Shown here one piece after another: positions 31,735-42,787 of a stretch of 64,000 bases of DNA (position 1 is its first letter; every line of letters begins with the position of its first letter). Source of the stretch: Diplodia intermedia (lineage: Eukaryota; Ascomycota; Dothideomycetes; Botryosphaeriales; Botryosphaeriaceae); assembly GCA_021495925.1 (NCBI GenBank), contig JAKEKT010000023.1, positions 1-64,000 on the forward strand, given 5' to 3'. The notes beneath the pieces are model-generated. The model saw only the letters and a list, made by a program, of their open reading frames with translations. It did not search any database and had not been told where the DNA came from. A program made the position numbers and the translations under genes.

Positions 31735-33630
31735 ATGACTGCCGAAGCGATGCCCTTCCAGACTCCGCAAGCGTACTTGAAGGATATCGGATGTTCTCTG
31801 CCCTCGACGCCTATTCCCGAGGATGTGGATCATTTTACCATTGCCGACGGTGCCATCAAACAATTACACAACCTGCAACCCTCGGCCATGCTGGACGACG
31901 CCATGTGGCGAGATCAAGTCGCCTTGACTGGGACTATGCGCACATTCCATAGCTCACGCACCATCTCTCTGGCGTGGAACGAGCTCGCTGCTGCCAACAG
32001 ACCCCACGACTTCTCCATGCTCCCCAAGTCTTCCAGCGTTGTACGTATGGGGCCGGCGCTACACTGGATCGAGGCTTTGTTCGTCTTTTCCTTGGTGCCG
32101 GAGAGCAGGAGGCAGAAGAACTGCAGTGGCATCATCCGAGTCGTACCTGTCGGCGATGAATGGAAGATCTGGCTTGTGTGCACGCTTCTGGAAGACATCC
32201 CGGACTATGGGACAAGTGATAGCATGCAGCCATTGACGCCCGAACAGAGCATCGAAGAAAGAGCAGCAAACAGCATCTCGTCCGGCAAGGATCACTTCGA
32301 CGCTGTCATCGTTGGGGGCGGACAGTGTGGATTGTCCACTGCCAGTCGTCTGAAGGCTCTTGGGGTTTCGTACGTTGTGTTGGACCGCAATAAGGAGGTC
32401 GGAGGCAACTGGCTTACCAGGTATAAGTCATTCACGCTGCATACGTCCAAGTTCCTGAGCGACCTGCCATACGGTGGCATCTTCCGACCCGAGGATCCGT
32501 ACTTCCTCACCAGCGGTCACATCGCTGACGGCTACAAGCGCTTCGTCGAGCGCTGGGGCCTCAACTTTTGGCTTTGCTGCGTCGCGAAGAAGGCTTCCTG
32601 GGACGCGGAAAAGGAAGAATGGAGCGTGGAGTTTGAGCACACCAACCCGGTAGCCATCCCAAACGGCTTCGAAACCATCAATGGCAATGGCAACGCCTCG
32701 CCCATCCCCATCGTAACCCGCCGCACCATCCATGCCAAACACCTCATCTTCGCCATGGGTGGCGGCGGCCAAGTCCCCCGATACCCGGAAATCCCCAACC
32801 GCGACGCCTTCAAGGGCGAGGTGCTGCACTCGGTCGCCTACAGCGCCGCCGACGCGTGGCGCGGCAAGCGCGGCGTCGTCGTCGGCACGGCCAACACGGC
32901 GCACGACGTCTCGGCCGACATGGTCGCCGCGGGGCTGGCGTCGGTCACGCTGGTGCAGCGCTCGCCGACGCCCGTCATGACCGAGGCCTTCTACCGCGCG
33001 CTCTTCGACCCGCTCTACCACGAGGGCGCCGACGTGCCGCTCGCCGACCGCGTCATGGCAAGCCCGCCGCTGCCCGTCACGCACAGGCTCGCCCAGATCG
33101 GCCTCAAGGCGCTCTCGGCCCAGATCCCCGAGTACTTCGACCGTCTCGAGGAAGCGGGCTTCGCCGTCGACCGCGAGATCGACTTGTTCCACTGCCTGTA
33201 CGAGCGCCTGGGCGGCCACTATTACGACGTCGGCACGACCGAGAAGATTGTCAACGGCTCCATCAAGGTTAAGCGCGGCGCCATCGATGCTTTCACCGAG
33301 AAGGGGCTGCGGTTCGCGGATGGCAGCGAGCTGGAGGCGGATGTGATTGTGTACGCGACCGGCTTCGTGGGGAACGTGCGGCATGCTGCGACGGACATTG
33401 TCGGCGAGGAGATCGGTGCGAGGTTGGAAGACTTTTTTGGCGTGGACAAGGAGGGTGAGTTGAGGGGCGTGGCCAAGCCGATGGTCGGGCAGAAGAACGT
33501 TTGGTACATGGGCGGGGATACGGCGCTTGCGCGGTACGCCTCGAGGCTGCTCGCTCTGCAGGTCAGGGCGGATCTGGAGGGAGAGACGTTGGACGTCTAT
33601 CGAAAAACGCCAGGCGAGTTAGAGCATTGA
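31735..33630 (+). CDS. Flavin-containing monooxygenase, FMO/YUCCA type (631 aa)
   Basis: NADPH- and FAD-dependent monooxygenase, intronless. The first ~165 residues resemble an NTF2/SnoaL-like domain (HFTIADGAIKQLHNLQP... then EWKIWLVCTLLEDIPDY). The FAD dinucleotide motif VIVGGGQCGLSTAS is at about 191-204. The FMO fingerprint FxGxxxHxxxY is exact at 359-369 (FKGEVLHSVAY), the NADPH motif VVVGTANTAHD is at 381-391, and the conserved ATG of VIVYATGF is in the C-terminal part. This architecture is common among uncharacterised fungal proteins and similar enzymes N-oxygenate or decarboxylate small substrates; the plant YUCCA indole-3-pyruvate monooxygenases share the fingerprint. The substrate is unknown. 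It differs from the BVMO-type enzyme at 48.5 kb, which has the W-P fingerprint. Confidence 0.88.
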   Translation: MTAEAMPFQTPQAYLKDIGCSLPSTPIPEDVDHFTIADGAIKQLHNLQPSAMLDDAMWRDQVALTGTMRTFHSSRTISLAWNELAAANRPHDFSMLPKSSSVVRMGPALHWIEALFVFSLVPESRRQKNCSGIIRVVPVGDEWKIWLVCTLLEDIPDYGTSDSMQPLTPEQSIEERAANSISSGKDHFDAVIVGGGQCGLSTASRLKALGVSYVVLDRNKEVGGNWLTRYKSFTLHTSKFLSDLPYGGIFRPEDPYFLTSGHIADGYKRFVERWGLNFWLCCVAKKASWDAEKEEWSVEFEHTNPVAIPNGFETINGNGNASPIPIVTRRTIHAKHLIFAMGGGGQVPRYPEIPNRDAFKGEVLHSVAYSAADAWRGKRGVVVGTANTAHDVSADMVAAGLASVTLVQRSPTPVMTEAFYRALFDPLYHEGADVPLADRVMASPPLPVTHRLAQIGLKALSAQIPEYFDRLEEAGFAVDREIDLFHCLYERLGGHYYDVGTTEKIVNGSIKVKRGAIDAFTEKGLRFADGSELEADVIVYATGFVGNVRHAATDIVGEEIGARLEDFFGVDKEGELRGVAKPMVGQKNVWYMGGDTALARYASRLLALQVRADLEGETLDVYRKTPGELEH

Positions 33631-33815
33631 GAGGCAGACGGGGGGTCCGTGATGTGGTGAGAGAAGAGTGTCTCTCATTTCCTTATTTATTCCCTCCTTA
33701 TCCTTCCCAAGCCAACCGTACCATTTCCCTAACCTTGATTTATGCATGATTCATTGTCTTCTTTCCTCCTGGTTTCATTCCTGTCGTTTAGGCTTCGTTC
33801 AACCGGAACCCGCCA

Positions 33816-35123
33816 TCAATCCAATGTTTTCCCCACCAATTTGATGGCGCCCTCATTATCCTCCTTCCCTACCAACAAAAACATGACCTCTACACCAACC
33901 CATTCCAGCCATGTGATGCGCCTGTCCAAATACCATAGTAAATCCACGTTCGCCACAACTCTCCCCTTACTGTTCATCCACCCGTTCGCCTTCCACTTGT
34001 CCAACCCTTCCACCGCCGCGCGTACCAGGTATTTCGAATGTGTCTTAAGCACAACCTGCGACAGCGCCCCGTCATCGTCCTCGTCCTCCTCCCCTCCTTC
34101 ATAATCATCCCCCTCCTCCTCATCAACATCCTCCTCCCCCAACCCCCCAAGCCCCAACCCCACCTTCCTCTCCACCCCGGCAACATACCAATCCCTACTC
34201 CCGGGGGCCCCCAGCTTCGACCCCCTCCCCTTCTTCCCCACCCTCATCCCCTTCCGCGCCCTCGCCTTCTTCTTCTTCTTCTCCTCCTCCAGCGCCCTCA
34301 CCACATCCGCCACCCGCTCCAACGCCCGGATCCCCGCGAGCAGCTCCACCCGCTGCCTCGTCACCTCGCCGAAGCTGCTGCCGCCGTCCACATGCCCCGC
34401 CCCTCCCTCCCTCTCCCCCCCTTCTCCCCCTTCTCCCCCTCCAACCCCCGGATACTCCTCGTCCAGCCTCACCACCCGGTTCAGCGGCGACCCCGCCGCG
34501 AAGTACACGGCCGCCGCGGCGAAGGGGCGGTGGTGCGCGTGGTGGTGCGAGTACGCGCCGTGCACGGACACGAGGATGGCGTCGGCGTGGAGTGCCGGTG
34601 GAGGTGTCGTCGTCGTCGTCGGCGTCGTCGTCATCCCCGCGCACGCGACGGGGTCCGGGCACGACGTCGGGTCCGGGCAACAACCTCCGCCGCCGGTGTC
34701 GAGCGGGCAGGGAAGGTGGGTGAAGGGGTGGTTGGAGGAGGCGTGGAGGGACTCGAGGGCGGCGACGGTGTAGAGGCCGGCACCGCCGGCACCGCGGTCG
34801 CCGGGCCGGGCGGATGACGGGCTCGAGCGGGGCGGTTGTTGGGTGGAGAAGGGGGATGGTGATGGTGGGGAGGGGGAGGGGGACGGGGAGCCGGCGGAGG
34901 AGGACGGGGAGGCGGAGAGGGGGAGGTCGGCGAGGAAGGATTTGGGCTGCGGGGGCGTGGTGGAGGGGGTCGGGGTGAGGGTCGTCGACGAGGCGATGCT
35001 GCTCGGGGTCGTGGAGCGGGCGGGGGACAGCGTCGGGTAGGACTTGAGGGCGAGCGTGGGGACGGGGTCGTAGAGGCGGGTCGGCGCCCAGTCGGTGCAG
35101 GTTTTGTGGGCGTTTTGGACCAT
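33816..35123 (-). CDS. RNase H-fold protein with substituted catalytic residues (435 aa)
   Basis: The C-terminal ~250 residues align by eye with the RNase H protein encoded at 36195-36983: GSPLNRVVRL against GSPYNEAKVL, TRQRVELLAGIRALE against TNQRAELYAGITALQ, VVLKTHSKYLV against LVLKTDSEYLV, and the WK/WR-x-NGW or NDW region after it. The active-site pattern is broken. The first Asp is His188 (VSVHGAYS), Glu260 is kept, the third carboxylate is His362 (KTHSK), and the final Asp region is not conserved (KEDNEGA). Ribonuclease activity is therefore unlikely by the usual two-metal mechanism. A low-complexity Ser/Pro/Thr N-terminus (1-130) and a long Gly/Glu/Lys insertion (about 222-355) set it apart. 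Intronless. The frame remains open upstream of 35123 without a convincing ATG. Confidence 0.72.
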   Translation of the reverse strand: MVQNAHKTCTDWAPTRLYDPVPTLALKSYPTLSPARSTTPSSIASSTTLTPTPSTTPPQPKSFLADLPLSASPSSSAGSPSPSPSPPSPSPFSTQQPPRSSPSSARPGDRGAGGAGLYTVAALESLHASSNHPFTHLPCPLDTGGGGCCPDPTSCPDPVACAGMTTTPTTTTTPPPALHADAILVSVHGAYSHHHAHHRPFAAAAVYFAAGSPLNRVVRLDEEYPGVGGGEGGEGGEREGGAGHVDGGSSFGEVTRQRVELLAGIRALERVADVVRALEEEKKKKKARARKGMRVGKKGRGSKLGAPGSRDWYVAGVERKVGLGLGGLGEEDVDEEEGDDYEGGEEDEDDDGALSQVVLKTHSKYLVRAAVEGLDKWKANGWMNSKGRVVANVDLLWYLDRRITWLEWVGVEVMFLLVGKEDNEGAIKLVGKTLD

Positions 35124-36194
35124 TGTGTGGAGAGGTTCGTTCGTTCGTTCCTTTTTTCTTCCTTGTCGTCTTGGACTTTTCGGTTCGGGGAAGTGGGTGC
35201 TTGGTGGTGTACTTAGTCTAACGTTTCGGTGCTGGCGGGGCGGGAATACCTTTTGAATAGGTGTTATAGCATTAAGAAAGCAACAGGGGCAAATGGCTTT
35301 GTCTAGCGGATAGCGATGGTCTAGAAGATTGCTGTAAGAAACCAAAGGGCGTCGAAACACTTGTCAAACACGGTAACGATTGAGCAGAAGGATTGACGGT
35401 GTAGCGAAGAATCAGGTGAAAGGGCACCGGTAGGGCTGTATGCCGCATTTTTAACCCATGAGATCCATAGTGCGGTCAACGACGGCTCCCTATCCTCAGA
35501 CCGCAAGACTGCAACTACGGCGGGTCGAGCCCTCCGGACCGCGGAGGACGGAACGCATTGTGAGCGGACGGCTTTGTGCGCTGAGCGCACGAGACAAGAT
35601 GGACACGTGTGAAGACGTTGGTGGATCCCGCACAGACATCCGCGAGCCGACTTGTGGGGAGGGTCTCACTGGCCTGGAGGAGCACGCAAATTTGTGCGGG
35701 CCTCTCGCGCAGTCTCGAACCTCCATCCAACAACGTGCAGAAGATCCGGGGATCGACTTACGGAGTTTGTTGTTCACGGTGGCACCATCTCTGACTTGCA
35801 ATAGTCCTTGGGATTGACATGCTACCTGGACAATACAGTTTCTAAGTACAGCGGCCTGCCGGCAAGGATATCTGGGGCTGAAACAAGCATTGAAGCCCGT
35901 GCCGAAATGCCTCGTAAGTAACCAATGTTCTGAGTCGTGATGAACCCCCATACAGTGATGGCGGTGGATACTGGACATCCCATGCTTATTTCACGCAATT
36001 TTCGCGCAACGTCGCTCCGAAACTCCCCAGCCTTTGTGGCAAATTGGAACGAGTTAAGTTCCTGTTGCCACTGGCCGCAGGAAGAATTGATCGGCCATGT
36101 TGTGAAAGGTGTTTCTCCCACGCGAGAGCATGGCCCAGGCCCTGCAGGAATAAATGTGCTGCGGTATACTGTTGTTCAGGGCAAAGCGGCAAAG
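35124..36194. other. Intergenic between the two RNase H-fold genes
   Basis: About 1.1 kb with short frames only, containing the upstream region of the 435-aa gene and the 3' flank of the active-type RNase H gene. No gene recognised. Confidence 0.45.
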
Positions 36195-36983
36195 CTAGGT
36201 GGCGGTCTCCCTCTCATCCAGAATGCGGTTGGCGAGCCCATCGGCACCAGCATTCAGTTCTCGAGGAACGTGAAGGAACTTGACCGTGATGGCGTGCTGG
36301 TTTTTGTAGGCTGCGACCAGGACATCCAAGCGCTTGAACAGATCAGCGTTGACAACAGGCGATCCGTCGGCAGTGGACCAATCGTTGACTCTCCAGTTGT
36401 AGATCCACTCGGTGATGCCTTTCACCAGGTACTCGGAATCAGTCTTGAGCACCAGCAGCTCCAGGTCCTTTAGACCTTCCAGTTCCTCCGACAGGGGTGC
36501 ATAGAGAAGGTCTCCGACTATCTGGAGTGCGGTAATTCCAGCGTAAAGCTCGGCGCGCTGGTTGGTAGGGTTGGCTCCAGACAGCACTTTCGCTTCGTTG
36601 TAAGGCGAGCCGTGCCTGAAGAAGACACCGACGGAAGCGCGGGCACCTGCCATACCATTGCCGCGGCAAGCGCCATCTGCTGAAACCAGGAGGGAGTTCG
36701 TCATTCTGTGGGGGCGGCCGCATTGGCATTCGGGGTCGCAGGGAACATTGTAGTAGGGTTGAGTTCGCGCTTGTCCTTCCAGTGACTTCATGAAGGCTGC
36801 GGCTGTCTGGAGGGTGCGATCCAAAGCGAAGCGACGCTGTGGCCCGTCCAAAGCGCCCATGGATTCAGGGTCGCTAATGCCGGTGCATTGAACAGGCTCG
36901 TGGACAAGTCCGGCGAAGACTGAGTAAGTGTGGTGCACTTTGGGCTTGTCCTGAACGGTATCGTACGGGTAGTACGGCGACAT
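36195..36983 (-). CDS. RNase H1-like protein with intact active site (262 aa)
   Basis: A type-1 RNase H domain occupies the C-terminal two thirds. All four catalytic carboxylates are visible: Asp103 (LVSADGACRGNG), Glu145 (NQRAELYAG), Asp182 (KTDSEYLVKG) and Asp248 (NAGADGLAN). The N-terminal ~95 residues include a small Cys cluster (PCDPECQCGR) and no hybrid-binding domain that I can recognise. The start at 36983 is the first ATG of the frame; the frame extends upstream to 37121 only with a non-ATG codon. Intronless. Such stand-alone RNase H-domain proteins are frequent in filamentous fungi and may act on RNA/DNA hybrids, but retrotransposon-derived origin is a possible alternative. It lies 216 bp downstream of the 2OG-oxygenase gene on the same strand. 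Confidence 0.82.
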   Translation of the reverse strand: MSPYYPYDTVQDKPKVHHTYSVFAGLVHEPVQCTGISDPESMGALDGPQRRFALDRTLQTAAAFMKSLEGQARTQPYYNVPCDPECQCGRPHRMTNSLLVSADGACRGNGMAGARASVGVFFRHGSPYNEAKVLSGANPTNQRAELYAGITALQIVGDLLYAPLSEELEGLKDLELLVLKTDSEYLVKGITEWIYNWRVNDWSTADGSPVVNADLFKRLDVLVAAYKNQHAITVKFLHVPRELNAGADGLANRILDERETAT

Positions 36984-37199
36984 GGCGGGCGATGTGACAG
37001 GCAGCAACAGATCAACGGGCAAAGGCGCAATGAGCGAAGCTGGCGGAGGTGTTGGGCTGCGGAGCGTGCATCGAGAAGCGTGCGTCCAGGACCCGCGACG
37101 CTGTGTTGTTGGAAGGTGCAAACGACCGGCTCGGCATAGAAAGAGCGGCCCGCAGCACGCTTCAGGGACCAGCCATCTGGCCAGAAGAAGAAGGCGTGA

Positions 37200-40100
37200 T
37201 CAGTCGGCTGTCAAGTCCAACACTTCCACATCTGTTGTCTTCTGCCGGACCTCCCTCCTCATCTCCTCGGTATTCCTCAGCGGTGTCAAATCGACGCTTT
37301 CGATTTCGGAAGCCTTGCGCTTGACCGCCTCCCTGGACTCGGGCGTATTCTTCATCGGCGTTGACGCCGACCTATGCACGTTGCTAGGCCCCGGAGTTGC
37401 AGGCAGCCGCTGAGAATTCCCCGACGCTGATGCCAGAGGCTGCGCCGTATCCTCGACCCATCTGGCGGTCCCCTGCATCCGCCCCGCTGGTTTGTCCATG
37501 CGCGTAGATGCCAGCGCCAGTGATTCGTCGGTCAGAGGCACCACAGGCGGCCCCATCCCGGAGGGACCAGTGACAGCTGTCCCTACTGCCGATCTGAGTA
37601 TCTGCAAGTCCTCGCCAAAGAGCTGTCTCAGATTTACAAGCCTGTTCAGCGTTCCCAAGTGCTTAGCGAAGTCATCCATGCGCCTACCCCAACTCCTTCT
37701 ATTTTCTTTGCTCTTGTCTACTGTCTTCTTCACCACCATAGTATTCGGATCGCGTGCGTGATTTGTGCGGTGCTCGCAGGACGTAGAGTTTAGCTCCTCG
37801 TGGAGGTGTCGTCGTTCTCTCTTGGTCGCTTCCCAGCGAATGACGCGTTGGTTGGGATCCCGAAGGAATTCGTTCATCTCTCGGCAGTCCAAACAGCGGC
37901 ACTTGAGCTCGGGCGTGGACCAGTCAGGTCCCTTGGGTTCCTTGCCTACGTAGCGAAGAGCCCACTGCTCCAACAACGTTTCAAAGAGAGACCGGAAAGG
38001 CTGGCTCATGACGTCTGCTGGGGCATGCCAAGGCGACTGAACAGCAAGTCCCTCAAGAAAAGGTGAGACCATGAAATTCAAATCCAGGACATTCATTCGG
38101 GATGCCTCGGCCTTGATTTTCCGGGCTAGCTCGTTCAACTCGGCATCGAATCCGGCATCACGTAGGCAGAGCAGAAGACTGGCCAGGGTATGGCCCTCCA
38201 TCAGCGGAACCCTCTGGCCTCCCTTGTCGTAAGCTGCATCCAGTCTGACGGTCCGGGGATCCATGGAAAGACTGAACCAGTGCAACATTGAGTTTAACAC
38301 TGGCTTGAAGATCCCAATGTCCATTTCCTCAGGCCTGAGCATAAGTACCTCCCGGAAAGATGTCAAGAACTGGACCATCGCAGGCGTATTCTTGGAGTGC
38401 TCCAGAAGTAATTGCAGCGCCCTTTGTACAGTACGTCAGTACGCATGCAAGCATTTTTGTTGCAGCACTTACCTCGCATGTTTGCCACTACCATTCGTCT
38501 CAAATCTCACGATTTCAGCCAGAACGAGGCTATCTTCTAACCAGATCTTCGACGTCTTCTGAAGGACTTCACTCATTTTCTCATCCGCCCAGGTCTTGAG
38601 ATCCTGATCTTCGTCATTCTCTTCATCATCCTCATCATCGCCTTCATCGGTGCAGCCCCAACCCGTAAGGTTGTCGAGATATTCCTTCCACGAGAATATG
38701 TTATATGCTCGCGGAAGAGCTTGCTCAAGGCTAAACGCTGTCAGAAACCAAAAGCGAAAGAGGGAGTAGAATAGCCAGGCAACTTGTGGGCTTACCCAGT
38801 GCGAAGTAATCGAAAGCCCGCCCTTCGTATCCATCGGGCTACCGGCTTCAGGCCACCGGGTGGCAATTCTGTGCGGACCAATGCAGTTGCTTTGTTGAAC
38901 AAAGATAGGTCCTCCAAAAACGCCGCAACAGACACCACGACTCCCAGAAGCTCGTCTTGCCGCTTACGTCCTGGTCCGTTCTTCGCATTTTGTTTTTTCC
39001 TTTGTAAATCCAGAGCATAGCGGCACACGTCAACCAACGTCGCGCGGCAATTATCCTCGGATGTGTTCATTCTGTGCTGCATTGCCAGATGCTGGATGAG
39101 GTTTCGGAGTCTGTGCTCGTGGGATTGGTTCTCCTCCTGGTCGAGTAGGCTGAATCTGGAAGAGTAGCTAAAATCGAATTGGCTTAGAAGAAACCGAGCA
39201 ACATGCTCTTGAGGCACGATAACCAAAGCCTGGAGTAGTCAGCGAATGTATGTTTCACCAACGTATCACTAGTGCATACCGTCATCCTATACCAGTGGGT
39301 TGCAGTGCATCCGGCATTCCCTGTGTAACCCTCGTAGTCTTCGTGATCAAGCACATAGTCATCGAGCGTGTCCTCCTGGATGACGTCTTTTGAATCAATG
39401 TCGATGTCTTGAGCCACTTCAGTGCCAGAAAGCTCTATGACACGCGTCAACTTTATAGAGCTCTCGAACTCCTCTTCGATGAAATGTTGACTTCGCTCTC
39501 TTGCCGGAGGCTCGTCGTCTTCCTCGTCCCAGTCCTCGTCATAGGGGTAGCGATATTCGTCATCGTCGTCATCACTTGAATTCGGTTCCGCTGCCCCGAA
39601 CCGCATACGCTCGAAGCTGGCTAGGAACAGCTTGAAGCCGACAGAGTCACAACTCTCTTTGAGCAGATTGGCAACTTTGCGGTCGCCACCCTTCAAAGAG
39701 CTGAGCTGCAAGCTTGCGTCGGTATATCGGTGACTCAAAAGATGAACGAGCCTATTCCGATACGACGGGTCAAAGGTTAGTTCCGTCTTCCAAGCCTTTA
39801 GATTACGTCGGAGTTCTATGCGGTCGGCCGAAGTTGCGGCAGCCGAAACGGATCCGATGGGCGCATCAGCTATGAGATTGTATGTCAATACCCAACGGTA
39901 TCCGGCCGTCACTTCCTTGACTTCATGTTCAACATCAGAGTACCTAACACGAAAAGTAAGTGGTGGTGCAGCCTGGCGACAGTGGGGCAGAACTGCCTAC
40001 CAGGCCATGATGGAAGACGTGCAGTCTGAGCTCTTTAGTACTTTGCTGTGCTTGGCATGGCTTGTGTGGACATCTCCTCCCTCGTGTGGCGAGGGAAGGC

Positions 40101-40705
40101 AGATGACGAGCGTGCCAAACATGCCGGGGGTTTTTTCGGAGCTGGGCTGTCAGCTACTGACCGGTGGAAGTGTGATGGTCACTTGCTTGAACATACTCCC
40201 TGTGAGGCTTGAACATTGCACCTTGCTCGTACAAGAGCATCTTGTAGAGCTCGCAGTGGAACGATCTGCAGTTGCTGAGCACCCCTAGCTCGTCTCCAAC
40301 AGCGCGCAGCACCTTTGGCAGGAATTTATTGTTCCAGTTCGGCTCGGTTATGGAGAAGTTCCCCGGATTGAGCTCCCAGGTGTTCCTGACCGATGCATCA
40401 ACGACGGTTTCTTCGCCTCGGCCGAAGGGTGCTTGATGGCAGGCTTGTGCTATCGCTCGCGCAGCGTCCGGAGTCAACGGGAGCTGGACAGGGCCCACAC
40501 CGCCCACGGTGATCTTCGGGTCTACGAAGTCTGTTTTCAAATTCATGGAACAAGCGAAGGTGCCGGGCGACTTGACGTTATCCAGCAAGTCGACGAGATT
40601 GGCCCTGACCTCGTACGGATCGACATCGCAAGAGCTGGATTCATCCGAGTAGGCGACCTCGCTTTCGCTTTCCGACGCGCTTCCAAGGTCGACTATTTCT
40701 GCCAT
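37200..40705 (-). CDS. Large fungal Fe(II)/2-oxoglutarate oxygenase-domain protein (1075 aa)
   Basis: Six exons (40705-40197, 40141-40001, 39943-39280, 39229-38796, 38730-38473, 38421-37200). The N-terminal ~245 residues form a 2OG-Fe(II) oxygenase domain of the prolyl-4-hydroxylase-like type. Splicing generates HCELYKMLLYEQG then MFKPHRDSEKTPGMFGTLV, and later SDVEHEV and AGYRWVLTYNL. The Fe ligands His168, Asp170 and His223 and the 2-oxoglutarate-binding Arg233 are all present. The C-terminal ~800 residues are alpha-helical looking, with an acidic insert (NSSDDDDDEYRYPYDEDWDEEDDE), a Cys pair segment (CRCLDC) and a final short acidic/hydrophobic motif (VEVLDLTAD) like a SUMO-interacting motif. 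The substrate is unknown. The gene has a paralog at 55807-58047 that covers only the C-terminal part. Intron positions supported by family strings make the model fairly safe. Confidence 0.85.
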
Positions 40706-41096
40706 GGTGTCGAATGGTGTCCAGTTGGTAGGAGGGTGTTCAAGGCTGGAGGGAGGAAAAAGACGCGTCGCGTCCCCAGGACGCGAAAAAACCACACTAA
40801 AGAGCAGATCGTGCGCAGGGATAGGGCCAGAACACTCTCTCGCGTTGCCGATACTAGCGCGGGAGCCAGGTGATGAGTACAACTACAACTGTATACACCT
40901 AGTAACCCTCCAAAGGATGTATCTGCAGCTCCTTGGCCCCGGTCTTCTGGCCAAGGGACTTCTTTGCGGTACCCCTGCATTCGCACAACGGTACGATGAG
41001 GTAACTGTGCTCAACAGGTCCGCATTATTTACCGCATATAAACGCGGCGACCTTTCAAAATCCCATGCGTGCATGCAAGAATCAGCCCAGTCGAAC
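40706..41096. other. Divergent intergenic region
   Basis: Upstream regions of the 2OG-oxygenase gene (minus) and the small membrane-protein gene (plus). Confidence 0.5.
41037..41042 (+). promoter_or_regulatory. TATA box candidate
   Basis: TATAAA 55 bp upstream of the ATG at 41097 of the small membrane protein. The short distance leaves a very short leader, so this is a weak call. Confidence 0.35.
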
Positions 41097-41605
41097 ATGG
41101 CTTCCTTCAGCACTCTGCCCCAACCGGCGCCTTCTCCTCTTCAGTCAAGCGCCAGCACTAAACCGCATTCGGATCTATGTCGCGCCCCGGATTCGAAAGA
41201 GGAGAACAGCGATCCGGAGGAGCCCTCTAGATCTCGAAGTAAGCCTTCATTGTGGTCGCAATCAGGAACCCACCAATTTACACAGCCACAGACCAACGCC
41301 GTTGCTATGTCATCCGGGTGGCAACACCTCAGTGGTGGATCATTTGGACGATAGCTGTATACATCATGCTCCTGGTTGTTCTCGCCCTCGCCTGGACAGA
41401 CGGAGCCGACGGCCGCCCTCTACTCCTTTTAAAAGGTGGACGCATGGCGTTTGCTTTGATGTGCTCATACGTCATCGTTATGGCTTCGTCTGGAGTATAT
41501 CGACTGTGGGAAGGGCCAAGGTCCTGGGGTATCGCATCCTTCCTGACCACCACCGTGTCTGCCATCTTACTGTGGGCGTACGCCGAAGCTGTCATGATGC
41601 AATGA
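41097..41605 (+). CDS. Small three-span membrane protein (153 aa), unknown
   Basis: Two exons, 41097-41238 and 41286-41605, separated by a 47-nt GTAAGC...ACACAG intron. The first ~60 residues are Ser/Pro-rich and hydrophilic, ending in an Arg cluster. Three hydrophobic spans follow: WWIIWTIAVYIMLLVVLALA, MAFALMCSYVIVMASSGVY and GIASFLTTTVSAILLWAYA. Basic residues before the first span suggest a cytosolic N-terminus. No family is recognised. An unspliced frame from 41252 with a different N-terminus is the alternative, but the spliced product has a better start and a consistent phase. Confidence 0.62.
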
Positions 41606-41688
41606 CATGTTGGGTATCTGCTCTACTATTAATTGCTACTATATCTTTCGTGTGCCTTCGTATGTTGCATGTGCTCTCATGTATGCGC

Positions 41689-42787
41689 TTATTTGCTGCG
41701 CTTGTAAATCTTCCTGAGGAACTCATCGAAGACCTCCTTCTTCAGACCCTCGCTCTCATCAATCTCCGCAATCATCTTCTTGATCTCGCCGACGCGCTTC
41801 TCCTCGTAGTCCTCATAGATCTTCTGCAGCCTCAACTCCTCGTAGAGCTTCTTGACCTCAGCCTCGCAAGCGCTGTCCTTGCGGCCGTAGTTCTTCTCGA
41901 GCACGGCGCGCTGCTCGGGCGTCGCAATCTTGAGCGCCTGGTTGACCAGCCACGAGCACTTGTTGTCCTGAATATCCGTCCCAATCTTGCCCAGCGTCGT
42001 CGGGTCGGCGAAGTTGTCGAGGTAATCGTCCTGGATCTGGAAGTACTCGCCCATGGGGATCAGAATGTCCTTCGCGATCTGCAGGTTCTTGGGCGTGGCC
42101 TTGTCGCAAAAGTGCAGGGCAAGGGCAACGGGGAGGTAGAAACTGTAGTAGGCGGTCTTGTAGATGACGATGAAGGTGTACTTCTCGAGCGAGAAGTTGT
42201 CGAGGTCGACTTTGTCCTCGGGGGCGGTGAGCAGATCGCAAGCCTGGCCCAGCTCGGTCTGGAAGGTGACCTCGTGGAACAGCTCGACAAGGTCGATGTA
42301 CTTGTCCTTGTTCTCGCGGAAGTACTTCTTCAGCAGGATGTATATAGCCGACTCGAGCATGAAGGCATCGTTGATGGCGATCATGCCAACATCAGGCATG
42401 AGATACCAGCACGGGCTGCCGCGACGGGTCTTGGAGCTGTCCATGATATCATCCGAGACGAGGAAGAAAGCCTGGAGGAGCTCAATCATCCAGCCAAGAG
42501 TGGCCGAGTGGAAGAACTCATCCTTGGACAGGTCGCGGCCGAGCAGAAGAGACGAGGTGTCGACGACCGACATGCCGCGGTTGCATTTGCCGCCAACGGT
42601 GTTGTGGTTCAAACTCTAGAGCCGAACATTAGCTTCCATATCCTCCGCACGGCAGCGTCTTGGGCAAGCATACGTTCTTGAACCACACGAGGGCATTGTC
42701 GGGAAGGCTGTACTGCTTGCAGTGGGCAAGCAGGTCCTCAACCAGCTGCGGGAAGACGCTCTCGAATTCCTTGAGGGTGACGGGCAT
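41689..42787 (-). CDS. ERG20: Farnesyl diphosphate synthase
   Basis: Condenses IPP with DMAPP and GPP to farnesyl diphosphate for sterols, dolichol, heme A and prenylation. Two exons, 42787-42674 and 42615-41689, encode 346 aa, the usual fungal length. The 58-nt phase-0 intron joins VWFKN to SLNHNTVGGKCNRG, the conserved N-terminal region of the family. Both Asp-rich motifs are intact: DDIMD at 93-97 and DDYLD at 234-238. The substrate-binding RRG follows the first motif (SSKTRRGSPCW), and the C-terminus is basic (RKIYKRSK). There is no targeting sequence. It is divergent from the APC8 gene. Confidence 0.96.

Noticed and set aside
32428..33384. 318-codon frame antisense to the FMO gene
   Set aside because: The forward strand encodes a complete, motif-bearing enzyme; the antisense frame is a high-GC shadow.
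23163..33630. A secondary-metabolite cluster (ACAD, EthD, FMO)
   Set aside because: No PKS, NRPS, terpene cyclase, transporter or cluster regulator; insulysin and ribokinase interrupt the set.
40433..40873. 146-codon plus-strand frame at the start of the 2OG-oxygenase gene
   Set aside because: Antisense shadow of an exon with conserved oxygenase sequence.
41689..42787. ERG20 as part of a terpene biosynthesis cluster
   Set aside because: Typical housekeeping FPP synthase beside APC8, with no cyclase or P450 nearby.
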